17,931 bases of DNA, from contig WLOR01000016.1 of assembly GCA_009699165.1 (NCBI GenBank), forward strand, positions 1 through 17,931, given 5' to 3'. Each line of letters starts with the position of its first letter. Position 1 is the first letter of the stretch. The notes beneath the pieces are model-generated. The model was not told the origin of the DNA. It worked only from the letters and a program-made list of their open reading frames with translations, and did not search any database. This document shows positions 1-6,815 of this stretch, one piece after another. The position numbers and the translations under genes are program-made. The DNA is from Actinomycetota bacterium (GTDB lineage Bacteria > Actinomycetota > Actinomycetes > Nanopelagicales > Nanopelagicaceae).

Positions 1-543
1 CAAGGTTTTAAATTGATATCACTTACCAAGTCTGCCTGTCCCTCAGTAGATGCACCCCGTCCAGACCAAGGTGCCTTTAAAAATGTGCACTGTCAAACAT
101 GGAGAAAGAACTCGATTGCTAGAATTCAAAGCATCCATCCAACTGCAGTGATCATGAGCAGTTTTCAGTACTACACGCCACGCGCAGGATTTAACAACAG
201 GGCCCAGTGGTGGAGCGATGGTCAAACGCGCTTACTTAAATCTCTAACGGGTTCTAGCCAACATCTGATCTACATCAGCGACACTCCGCATCCGACAAGA
301 GATATTCCATCCTGCCTGGCATCAGGTAGTTCCTCCCGATGCGACTCAAGTGAAAAATCACATGTCAGCGTTGTTAAAGGCTTCCAAGTGATCGATCCAA
401 CTGCGTGGCTCTGTACTTCTATCTGTCCAGCAATCATAGATTCCACAGTTGCATATCGTGATGCCTCACACATCTCCGTGGCGATGTCACTACATCTTCT
501 GCCACAGCTGAAGCAAGCATTGAAGGCTGCCGGAGTTTATTGA
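1..543 (+). CDS. Membrane O-acyltransferase, C-terminal SGNH domain (5'-partial)
   Basis: The reading frame is open to the left edge of the window, so only about the last 180 codons are present and the true start lies outside. The residues resemble the C-terminal SGNH-hydrolase-like domain found in OafA/YrhL-type acyltransferase-3 proteins, which O-acetylate cell-surface sugars. Visible marks are LTKSACPS near the start, a CxxWR stretch, ISDTPHPT, a conserved Cys in AWLCTSICP, and the catalytic Asp-His pair in YRDASHIS (Asp codon at 460, His codon at 469). The Ser nucleophile block and the membrane acyltransferase domain would be upstream and cannot be checked. The TTG at 13 is an in-frame codon, not a credible start. 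The stop lies 24 nt before the tdk start, so the two may be cotranscribed. Family assignment is fairly secure; the acyl acceptor is unknown. Confidence 0.8.
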   Translation, partial: QGFKLISLTKSACPSVDAPRPDQGAFKNVHCQTWRKNSIARIQSIHPTAVIMSSFQYYTPRAGFNNRAQWWSDGQTRLLKSLTGSSQHLIYISDTPHPTRDIPSCLASGSSSRCDSSEKSHVSVVKGFQVIDPTAWLCTSICPAIIDSTVAYRDASHISVAMSLHLLPQLKQALKAAGVY

Positions 544-567
544 TGATTGTGTGGCAGGATTGTCTTC

Positions 568-1212
568 ATGGCTGAATTGATCTATTACTGCGGAACTATG
601 GATAGTGGTAAATCAACTCTTGCCCTGCAGACCGCTCATAACCACCAGAGTCGCGGACGTAGCGGAGTGATTTTTACTAATAAAGATCGAGCCGGAACTG
701 GCGTTATCTCTTCACGCCTTGGACTTTCATCGCCGGCAATAGAGGTAAGTCCCGGTATGGATCTGCATAAACACGTAGTCGATCACCTATCTGCGGGAGA
801 TCGTATTGATTACATAATCTGCGATGAAGCTCAGTTTTATGAAAGGCAACAGATTGAGCAGTTAGCGAAAATCGTAGATGGTTTAGGAATAGATGTCTTT
901 GCATTTGGAATTCTGACAGATTTCCAAACACTATTATTTCCTGGATCTGCACGATTGATTGAACTTGCCGATCGCGTTCAGGCATTACAGGTTGAGGCGT
1001 TGTGTTGGTGTGGTTCTCGCGCGACACATAATGCACGTACGCAAGGCGGAGTAATGGTTGTCGAAGGAGAGCAAGTAGTCGTTGGTGATGTGACACCTGG
1101 CTCTGAGATTGCTTATGAAGTTCTATGTCGACGACACCATATGCGCCACGTTACAGCGCGCGCTTCTCGCGCAGGCCACGTATCATTGCAACCTCTTCCA
1201 TTTAAGGAGTAA
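568..1212 (+). CDS. tdk: Thymidine kinase (type II, zinc-containing)
   Basis: Phosphorylates thymidine to dTMP with ATP in the cytoplasmic pyrimidine salvage pathway. The 214-residue protein has the P-loop GTMDSGKST (residues 9-17), the Walker B/catalytic segment DEAQF (86-90), and a C-terminal zinc/lasso region with CWCGSRATHNART (Cys146, Cys148) and CRRH (Cys187, His190) as likely zinc ligands. ATG 568 is chosen because it begins the conserved MAELIYYCGT segment and has an AGGA ribosome site 8 nt upstream. An in-frame TTG at 547 would add a meaningless extension. Length is normal for the family. The stop overlaps the SD region of the following dehydrogenase, suggesting a shared transcript, although no functional link between the two is obvious. 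Confidence 0.95.
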   Translation: MAELIYYCGTMDSGKSTLALQTAHNHQSRGRSGVIFTNKDRAGTGVISSRLGLSSPAIEVSPGMDLHKHVVDHLSAGDRIDYIICDEAQFYERQQIEQLAKIVDGLGIDVFAFGILTDFQTLLFPGSARLIELADRVQALQVEALCWCGSRATHNARTQGGVMVVEGEQVVVGDVTPGSEIAYEVLCRRHHMRHVTARASRAGHVSLQPLPFKE

Positions 1213-1216
1213 TGTT

Positions 1217-2257
1217 TTGAAGTCAAAAGGTTTAGCCGCATTGAGCCCCGGAGCACCACTAACTCCATTTGACTTCAACCGAAGAGATTTAGGTGCACAG
1301 GATGTTGCCGTAGAGATCGCATATGCGGGTATTTGCCACTCTGACATCCACCAGGTACGCGAAGAATGGGGATCAGCGATTTTTCCCATGGTACCAGGGC
1401 ATGAAATTGCAGGCAGAGTCAATGCGATTGGTAGTTCAGTTTCAAAATTTGCGGTTGGTGACTTAATTGGCGTTGGAGTTTTTATTGATTCATGTCGAAC
1501 CTGCGCAAGCTGCCAAAGTGGACTTCAACAATATTGTGTAGAGGGCATGACTGGTACTTACAACACGTACGAGAGAGATGGAACCACTATTGCTTTCGGC
1601 GGTTATTCAAATAACTTTGTCATCAACGAGGATTACGCGGTACATATTCCATCAACTCTTTCTTTAGAAGGCGTCGCCCCTTTGCTCTGTGCAGGCATCA
1701 CGTTGTACTCCCCTTTACGTAAATGGGGTGTTAAACCTGGCATGAAAGTAGCGATTATGGGTCTGGGCGGACTAGGTCACATGGGAGTTAAATTCGCCAA
1801 TGCAATGGGCGCGGAGGTCACAGTTTTTTCTCACTCATCTGAAAAAAAGGACGATGCAATTAGAATGGGAGCAAGTCACTTTGTCGTCACATCAGATATC
1901 GCCTCACTAAAGCCACTTCAGAAAAGCTTTGACTTAATTCTAAATACCGTAAGCGCCGAATTAGATATCAATGCTTATCTTGAACTTCTTAAACTTGATG
2001 GAACTCTTGTAGTGATTGGTCTTCCCGGCAAGCCATATGCGGTAAATGTCGGAAGCTTGTTAAACGGTCGCAGACGTATAGCCGGCTCAATGATCGGCGG
2101 GATTCCTGAGATGCAAGAGATGCTAGATTTTTGTGGTCAAAACAATATTGTCAGTGAAGTCGAAGTTATTGATGCCGCATATGTCGATACTGCATATCAG
2201 CGCACCGTTGATAGCGATGTTAAATATCGCTTCGTGATTGATGCTTCAACTATCTAA
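1217..2257 (+). CDS. Zinc-dependent alcohol dehydrogenase, cinnamyl-alcohol/YahK-type
   Basis: Medium-chain dehydrogenase/reductase of 346 residues, probably an NADP(H)-dependent aldehyde reductase or alcohol dehydrogenase of the cinnamyl-alcohol dehydrogenase branch. Catalytic zinc ligands are Cys40 (GICHSD), His62-Glu63 (PGHE) and Cys158 (LLCAGIT). The structural zinc is held by Cys93, 96, 99 and 107. The Rossmann motif GLGGLG spans 182-187, and the Ser-rich end of the next strand (FSHSSEK) fits NADP preference. The start is the TTG at 1217: AAGGAG at 1204-1209 sits 7 nt before it and the length then matches the family. A longer frame opening at 1109 would overlap tdk by about 100 nt and is rejected. 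The 3' end overlaps the DUF554 gene tail-to-tail by 4 nt. The physiological substrate cannot be told from sequence. Confidence 0.9.
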   Translation: MKSKGLAALSPGAPLTPFDFNRRDLGAQDVAVEIAYAGICHSDIHQVREEWGSAIFPMVPGHEIAGRVNAIGSSVSKFAVGDLIGVGVFIDSCRTCASCQSGLQQYCVEGMTGTYNTYERDGTTIAFGGYSNNFVINEDYAVHIPSTLSLEGVAPLLCAGITLYSPLRKWGVKPGMKVAIMGLGGLGHMGVKFANAMGAEVTVFSHSSEKKDDAIRMGASHFVVTSDIASLKPLQKSFDLILNTVSAELDINAYLELLKLDGTLVVIGLPGKPYAVNVGSLLNGRRRIAGSMIGGIPEMQEMLDFCGQNNIVSEVEVIDAAYVDTAYQRTVDSDVKYRFVIDASTI

Positions 2258-2988
2258 GCAAATGCATGAACGGTTAGCGCCAGTAAAGGTGCAATCGCCA
2301 AAGCAGGCAGTAAGTTTCCTACTGCTACATGTTTGATATTTAGAAGTCGCAAGCCGATACCAATAAGGAGCACGCCTCCAACAATTGTCATGGCATCAAC
2401 TTGGTAGCCATCTAGAATCTCACCCAGCGCAAGACCTACGAGCGTCCAAAAACCCTGGTAAAGCCCAACCGGTAACGCTGCAACCGCGACTCCCCAACCT
2501 AACGACGAGGCGAAGGCCATAGCCGCAAAAAAATCGAGCGTACTTTTTAATATTAACTGATCTATGCCATTGGACATGCCATCACTAATGCTTCCGAGAA
2601 TAGCTAGTGGTCCGATTGCAAAGAGCAATGAGGCAGTAACGAATCCTTCAACGAATGAACTTTCCGTTGAGGCCTTGAACTGCTTTCGAAGTTTTTCGCC
2701 GAGTTGGTCTAAGCGATTTTCTAGGCCAAGTGCTGATCCAATGAGCCCACCGAAGATGAGTGAACCAAGTACAACCAACAATGGCCACCCCGATGGCAAT
2801 GAATTAACATAACGTGAAGACCACATGGGTATCAATGCAGAGGCGGCACCTAGAAGAGTAGTAAGACCCAAGACATCTGTTAGAAGGTTTCTTGTCTTTG
2901 AACTTAATCTATGTCCGACAAAAATTCCTAGCCCAGCTCCCCCAATGATTGCAATGACATTGATGAGTGTGCCTATGCCTGGAAACAT
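2254..2988 (-). CDS. DUF554 family membrane protein (YdfK-like)
   Basis: A 244-residue polytopic membrane protein with about seven or eight hydrophobic segments. It matches the DUF554 family: an N-terminal GTLINVIAIIGGAGLG segment, a middle FVTASLLFAIGPLAILGS segment, and a C-terminal GGVLLIGIGLRLLNIK segment, all typical of these proteins. Transporter activity is often supposed but the substrate is not established, so none is assigned. The ATG at 2988 lacks a convincing SD. A TATTCT -10 element lies exactly where a leaderless transcript would begin on that ATG. It is divergent from the YczE-like gene, with 50 nt between start codons, and its stop overlaps the alcohol dehydrogenase stop, which leaves no room for a terminator. 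Confidence 0.87.
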   Translation of the reverse strand: MFPGIGTLINVIAIIGGAGLGIFVGHRLSSKTRNLLTDVLGLTTLLGAASALIPMWSSRYVNSLPSGWPLLVVLGSLIFGGLIGSALGLENRLDQLGEKLRKQFKASTESSFVEGFVTASLLFAIGPLAILGSISDGMSNGIDQLILKSTLDFFAAMAFASSLGWGVAVAALPVGLYQGFWTLVGLALGEILDGYQVDAMTIVGGVLLIGIGLRLLNIKHVAVGNLLPALAIAPLLALTVHAFA

Positions 2989-2994
2989 TGTTTA

Positions 2995-3000
2995 AGAATA
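2995..3000 (-). promoter_or_regulatory. Candidate -10 element for a leaderless DUF554 transcript
   Basis: Read on the - strand this is TATTCT, five of six matches to TATAAT, followed by 6 nt and then the ATG at 2988. A start site 7 nt after the hexamer falls on the A of that ATG, the geometry of leaderless promoters that are common in actinobacteria. I see no good -35 hexamer at 16-18 nt, so the call rests on spacing and on the lack of an SD. Confidence 0.4.
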
Positions 3001-3002
3001 GC

Positions 3003-3032
3003 CTGACAGCATCTACGGCGCTGCATTAGACT
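3003..3032 (+). promoter_or_regulatory. Candidate sigma70-type promoter for a leaderless YczE-like gene
   Basis: CTGACA at 3003-3008 (five of six matches to TTGACA) is followed after 18 nt by TAGACT at 3027-3032 (TAnnnT form). A start site 7 nt downstream is the A of the ATG at 3039. No SD precedes that ATG, so a leaderless mRNA is likely. The -35 lies 2 nt from the -10 of the divergent DUF554 promoter, so the two polymerase sites overlap. Confidence 0.5.
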
Positions 3033-3038
3033 TCCATA

Positions 3039-3707
3039 ATGTCATCACATGCTTTTATGGAGTTTCTTCGTCCGCACCGCACAGTTCCAGTTACTCCATG
3101 GACTGCCACATCAAAATGGGATCTAGGTTTCACACGAGTATTGATTTTGTGGGTAGGTCTTTTCATTTTCGGTCTCGGTGACGCCTTCGTCATTCAGAGC
3201 AATATTGGAAATGCTCCTTGGTCTGTCTTAGCCCAAGGGGTTTCTAGAAATCTAGATATCACCATGGGGTGGTCAACTTTTGGAATTAGCGCTTTGGTGC
3301 TTTTAGGTTGGATCCCTCTTCGTGAAAAGCCTGGATTTGGGACTATTTCCAACATTGTTATCATCGCTGCAGCTATTGAAGTAGGCGTGACTTACATTCC
3401 ACTGCAAGAGAACTATTTTGTTGGGATTCTTTACGCACTATTAGGGATTGGAATGGTCGGAGTCGCTTCTACTCTCTACATCACATGTGGTCTAGGACCT
3501 GGTCCGCGTGATGGGTTAATGACTGGAGTTCACTTCAAAACTGGGGTTCGAGTCGGCAGAGTCCGCTTGGCTATAGAAAGCCTGGCTTGTGTGCTTGGGT
3601 GGCTATTGGGTGGAACCATTGGCCTTGGGACCCTGCTTTTTGCACTCCTCATTGGCCAATCCGTAGCTATTGCCCTAGGTGTCGTGTCCCGACTTACGAG
3701 TAAGTAA
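3039..3707 (+). CDS. YczE/YyaS/YitT-like integral membrane protein
   Basis: A 222-residue protein with about five hydrophobic segments after a roughly 30-residue polar N-terminus. It carries the hallmark pair of related motifs of the YczE group: NIGNAPWSVLAQG (from residue 55) and GLGPGPRDGLMTG (from residue 151), which look like an internal duplication of a Gly-Pro-rich membrane hairpin. Molecular function in this family is not established; Bacillus YczE affects surfactin production by an unknown route. ATG 3039 is preferred because of the upstream promoter geometry; an internal ATG at 3057 is possible. The gene precedes the purine permease by about 100 nt on the same strand and could be cotranscribed with it. 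Confidence 0.82.
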   Translation: MSSHAFMEFLRPHRTVPVTPWTATSKWDLGFTRVLILWVGLFIFGLGDAFVIQSNIGNAPWSVLAQGVSRNLDITMGWSTFGISALVLLGWIPLREKPGFGTISNIVIIAAAIEVGVTYIPLQENYFVGILYALLGIGMVGVASTLYITCGLGPGPRDGLMTGVHFKTGVRVGRVRLAIESLACVLGWLLGGTIGLGTLLFALLIGQSVAIALGVVSRLTSK

Positions 3708-3730
3708 CAACTAGTCTAAGAGGACTCCCC

Positions 3731-3779
3731 CGGCGTGTGTCAGCCGTTTCTTGGCGCACGGGGTCGCAAACACCCCCGT
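3731..3779 (+). promoter_or_regulatory. Possible structured 5' leader of the purine permease
   Basis: The 97 nt between the YczE-like stop and the permease start contain several pairings. CGGC 3731-3734 pairs with GCCG 3743-3746. CGTGTG 3734-3739 pairs with CGCACG 3755-3760 (one G-U). ACGGGG 3758-3763 pairs with CCCCGT 3774-3779. The second helix excludes both the first (shared C3734) and the third (shared ACG at 3758-3760), as a switch might. I do not recognise a known riboswitch class: the conserved purine-riboswitch core is absent. No U-tract follows the last helix, so simple termination is unlikely. Pairing by chance is quite possible. Confidence 0.25.
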
Positions 3780-3804
3780 TAACAAAATTAGAAAGGCGTT
3801 ATTC

Positions 3805-5241
3805 ATGCTGGATTCATTCTTTAAAATCACAGAACGCGGGTCTACCGTAGCTCGTGAAATACGTGGCGGAGTCGTCACATTCTTCACAATGGCCTACATC
3901 GTGGCACTTAACCCATTGATCATCGGACTTGCAAAAGATGGCGATGGAAAGTTTCTCGGTGGCGGGGATGCACCAAATCTAGCTGCCGTTGCAGCTATGA
4001 CAGCGCTAATGGCTGGAATTCTCACAATTCTTATGGGAGTTGTTGGTAATTATCCACTGGCGTTAGCGACTGGACTTGGATTAAACACCTTTGTTGCAGT
4101 TGGAATTGCATCAAAAATGTCATGGGCAGATGCAATGGGTCTAGTAGTTATCGAAGGCTTGATTATTACTGTCCTCGTACTTACTGGCTTTAGAACTGCT
4201 GTCTTTAAGGCAGTACCTGCACAACTCAAGATCGCTGTCTCTGTTGGTATCGGTCTATTTATTGCCCTTATTGGTCTTGTCGATGCTGGCTTTGTTCGCA
4301 AAACCGGTTCTGGCCCAGTTCCAGTAACACTTGGTGATAATGGAACACTTGTGGGTTGGCCAATCGTGGTCTTTGCATTCGGCTTGTTCCTGATGATTAT
4401 TTTGATGGTTAAAAAAGTTAAAGGAGCTCTTCTCATTGGAATCGCTTCAGCAACTATTCTAGCTATCGCCGTTGAGTCTGCCTTTAAAATTGGTCCTAAC
4501 TTCGATGGAGCTACTGGCGCTGTCAATCCAAAGGGCTGGGGGCTCAATGTTCCCGCTGTACCTGGCGACATTGTCGGTAAGCCAGACTTCGGTCTTTTCG
4601 GACAGTTCAATCTTCTCGGATCATTTGATCGCATCTCATTGATCGCTGGAATTCTCTTTATTTTCACATTACTGCTCTCAGACTTCTTTGACACCGTAGG
4701 TACAGTTACGGCCATAGGCTACGAAGCTGATTTGATTGATAAAGATGGAAACATCCCAAACAACGATCGCATCCTTCTAGTTGACTCACTCGCTGCAGTT
4801 GCAGGTGGCGCTGGAAGCATCTCGTCAAATACAAGTTATATCGAATCTGCCGCCGGTGTTGGCGAAGGTGCGCGCACAGGTCTTGCATCAGTAGTTACTG
4901 GTGTTCTGTTCCTGCTAACCACTTTCCTCGCACCGCTTGTTGCAGTGATACCTTACGAGGCAGCCACACCAGCTCTTGTAATCGTGGGCTTCTTGATGAT
5001 GACCCAGATCAAGAATATTGATTGGAATGATTATGGAATTGCGATTCCTTCATTCTTAACAATCATCCTGATGCCTTTTACTTACAACATCTCGGTTGGT
5101 ATTGGTGCAGGTTTTGTTTCGCATGTTGTTATCCGATTGGTGCAAGGACGTCGCAAAGAAGTACATCCTTTGTTATTCCTAGTATCGATACTATTCATGG
5201 TTTACTTCTTGGCCTCTCCAATTAATGCCTGGATTGGTTAA
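3805..5241 (+). CDS. AzgA-type NCS2 purine (adenine/guanine/hypoxanthine) permease
   Basis: A 478-residue, many-spanning secondary transporter of the nucleobase-cation symporter-2 superfamily, AzgA/PbuG/PbuO branch, expected to import purine bases with protons. Diagnostic segments are FFTMAYIVALNP near the N-terminus, ATGLGLNTFVAVG (about residue 88), SDFFDTVGTVTAIGYEADL with the following DKDG, and SSNTSYIESAAGVGEGARTG, the conserved substrate/fold segment. ATG 3805 is chosen because GAAAGG at 3791-3796 stands 8 nt upstream and MLDSFFKITERGS matches the usual AzgA start; a TTG at 3751 would add 18 residues from the structured leader. The gene ends at a strong terminator. Which purine is preferred cannot be determined. 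Together with tdk it suggests reliance on nucleobase and nucleoside salvage. Confidence 0.92.
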   Translation: MLDSFFKITERGSTVAREIRGGVVTFFTMAYIVALNPLIIGLAKDGDGKFLGGGDAPNLAAVAAMTALMAGILTILMGVVGNYPLALATGLGLNTFVAVGIASKMSWADAMGLVVIEGLIITVLVLTGFRTAVFKAVPAQLKIAVSVGIGLFIALIGLVDAGFVRKTGSGPVPVTLGDNGTLVGWPIVVFAFGLFLMIILMVKKVKGALLIGIASATILAIAVESAFKIGPNFDGATGAVNPKGWGLNVPAVPGDIVGKPDFGLFGQFNLLGSFDRISLIAGILFIFTLLLSDFFDTVGTVTAIGYEADLIDKDGNIPNNDRILLVDSLAAVAGGAGSISSNTSYIESAAGVGEGARTGLASVVTGVLFLLTTFLAPLVAVIPYEAATPALVIVGFLMMTQIKNIDWNDYGIAIPSFLTIILMPFTYNISVGIGAGFVSHVVIRLVQGRRKEVHPLLFLVSILFMVYFLASPINAWIG

Positions 5242-5258
5242 ACCCTAAGTTCGCAGTT

Positions 5259-5299
5259 AATAAGGCCCCGTAGAGTGATCTATGGGGCCTTATTTTTTT
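5259..5299 (+). terminator. Strong intrinsic terminator after the purine permease
   Basis: The arm at 5259-5274 (beginning AATAAGGCCCC) pairs with 5279-5294 (ending GGGGCCTTATT) over 16 bp with one G-U pair, closing a GTGA tetraloop (5275-5278, GNRA type). A seven-T run (5293-5299) follows on the + strand. Its last base is the first base of the ung stop codon complement. Read on the - strand the stem has no U-tract after it, so it should serve mainly the + strand permease transcript. Confidence 0.93.
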
Positions 5300-5937
5300 C
5301 ACCATTGAATTGGTTGGCCCCCGAGTTTTATAAGTAATTCGTTGGTACGTGAAAATGGTTTTGATCCAAAGAATCCGCGATATGCCGATAGTGGGCTTGG
5401 GTGCGCAGAAGAGATTATTAAATCTTGACGAAAGTAAGGTGTAAGTTGCCCAGCATCCTTACCCCATAAAACAGCAACTACCGGCCTAGCTCCAAGGTGG
5501 CGGGCTACTTCATTTGTAATCTCTTGCCATCCAAAGTTTTTATGGGCGAGTGAGCTACCTACTCTTGTCGTTAAGTTTCTATTAAGTAGCATCACACCTT
5601 GGCGAGCCCAGGCAGAGAGATCTCCTTTATCGACCTGCGAAACAGCGATATCGTTGTGTAGCTCTTTGAAAATATTCTTAAGTGTTGCCGGTAGCGGCAT
5701 ATCATGCGACTCAACTGAAAATGCAAGGCCCTGAGCTTGCCCTGCTCCCGGATAAGGGTCTTGTCCCACAATCACTACTCGCGTATCGCTGATGGGTGAT
5801 GCTAAGGCTCGAAAGATTTTGTGATATTCCGGTGTCGTATCCTCGAGTTGTAATCTCTCTTCAATACCTTCAATTTTTGGGCGCAATGAGTATAAAACAG
5901 ACTGCCAATCAGTATGCAACTGCTCAAATAAAGACAT
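5299..5937 (-). CDS. ung: Uracil-DNA glycosylase, family 1
   Basis: Removes uracil from DNA to begin base-excision repair. The 212-residue protein has the catalytic water-activating motif GQDPYP (58-63, Asp60), the uracil-pocket segment GLAFSV (70-75), LLNRNLTTRVG (117-127, matching the canonical LLNTVLTV block) and the DNA-intercalation/minor-groove motif HPSPLSAYRGFFG (His179). Length is slightly short of the E. coli enzyme but complete. The ATG at 5937 comes one nucleotide after the stop of the upstream ABC ATPase gene (TGATATG), so translation is probably coupled; there is no independent SD outside that gene's 3' end. Its 3' end abuts the T-run of the convergent permease terminator. Confidence 0.96.
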   Translation of the reverse strand: MSLFEQLHTDWQSVLYSLRPKIEGIEERLQLEDTTPEYHKIFRALASPISDTRVVIVGQDPYPGAGQAQGLAFSVESHDMPLPATLKNIFKELHNDIAVSQVDKGDLSAWARQGVMLLNRNLTTRVGSSLAHKNFGWQEITNEVARHLGARPVVAVLWGKDAGQLTPYFRQDLIISSAHPSPLSAYRGFFGSKPFSRTNELLIKLGGQPIQW

Positions 5938-5938
5938 A

Positions 5939-6730
5939 TCAGTGTGCAGTGCGCGCGAAGAATCTACCTGACTGAGAACTCACCTCTATCGGTGTATCAA
6001 AAACAGCCGAGATATGCTCACTTGTAATTACTTGGGAAGCCGGACCAGAAACAGCAACAACTCCATTTTTCAATAACAGTGCATGGGTCGTGCCCACCGG
6101 TATCTCTTCAATGTGATGTGTCACTAAAACACTCGCTGGCGCGCTTGGATCTGCCGAATAACTCGCAAGTCTGCGAAGTAAGTCCTCTCTACCACCAACA
6201 TCTAAACCACCTGCAGGCTCATCAAGTAAGAGAATCTCGGGATCTGTCATAAGAGCACGGGCTATCTGTACTCGCTTCCTCTCCCCTTCACTCAATGTTG
6301 CATACATTCGATCACCAAGCTCGCGAACTCCGAAAGTTGTTAGTAGCGCCAAGGCACGCGACTCATCCCAAAGATCGTAATCTTCATTCCAGCGACCAGA
6401 GACCGCATAGGCAGCAGTTACAACAACATCACGCACTTTCTCATCCAAAGGTATAGCTTGCGCATTTATTGCAGAACACACTCCGATGCGTGTACGTAGT
6501 TCGAAAAGATCAACGCTACCCATTGCTTTATCCAAGATTGTGACTGTCCCTGAAGTTGGAAAAATCTGTGTCCCAAGAATTTGCAGGAGCGTTGATTTGC
6601 CCGCTCCATTGGGGCCAAGAACCACCCAACGCTCCCCCAAGCTAATGGTGAAATTAATAGGACCCAAGATGGTTTTATCACCACGTCGCAGATGAACATC
6701 GCTTAACTGGGCAATAGATTGGGTGGCCAT
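5939..6730 (-). CDS. ABC transporter ATP-binding protein (lone ATPase)
   Basis: A 263-residue ABC ATPase with Walker A GPNGAGKST (39-47), signature LSEGERKR (from 146), Walker B ILLLDEP (from 166) and the H-loop THH (His205). WVVLGPNGAGKS with IARALMTDPEILLLDEPAGG resembles a conserved actinobacterial soluble ATPase that I recall lying near serB in Streptomyces. No membrane permease or binding protein gene is adjacent, so the transport partner, if any, is unknown. ATG 6730 gives the family-like N-terminus; ATG 6757 is nine codons upstream and also lacks an SD. A still longer frame would run antisense into serB and is rejected. Its stop is followed after 1 nt by the ung start. It is divergent from serB. 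Confidence 0.85.
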   Translation of the reverse strand: MATQSIAQLSDVHLRRGDKTILGPINFTISLGERWVVLGPNGAGKSTLLQILGTQIFPTSGTVTILDKAMGSVDLFELRTRIGVCSAINAQAIPLDEKVRDVVVTAAYAVSGRWNEDYDLWDESRALALLTTFGVRELGDRMYATLSEGERKRVQIARALMTDPEILLLDEPAGGLDVGGREDLLRRLASYSADPSAPASVLVTHHIEEIPVGTTHALLLKNGVVAVSGPASQVITSEHISAVFDTPIEVSSQSGRFFARTAH

Positions 6731-6738
6731 AGAGCAAA

Positions 6739-6744
6739 AAGATA
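6739..6744 (-). promoter_or_regulatory. Possible -10 element for the ABC ATPase-ung transcript
   Basis: On the - strand this reads TATCTT (TAnnnT form), ending 9 nt before the ATG at 6730, so a nearly leaderless transcript from that ATG is conceivable. A competing TAATCT at 6768-6773 would suit the ATG at 6757. Neither has a clear -35, and the choice affects which start is used. Confidence 0.22.
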
Positions 6745-6779
6745 CTGCGAAATCCATCTTAATGCCGAGATTATGGCCA

Positions 6780-6806
6780 TTGTTAAGTTGTGATTCGCGA
6801 TAACCT
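6780..6806 (+). promoter_or_regulatory. Possible serB promoter
   Basis: TAACCT (6801-6806) has the TAnnnT form and would start RNA about 3 nt before the serB ATG at 6816. TTGTTA at 6780-6785 could be a -35 but the 15-nt spacer is short. There is no SD before serB, which favours a leaderless or near-leaderless mRNA. Confidence 0.25.
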
Positions 6807-6815
6807 TGCCTCATT

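Noticed and set aside
1109..1216. Longer N-terminus of the alcohol dehydrogenase
   Set aside because: It would lie over the end of tdk in another frame; the SD at 1204-1209 and family length support the TTG at 1217.
3708..3804. Classical purine riboswitch before the permease
   Set aside because: The conserved purine aptamer core and loop sequences are not present on the + strand.
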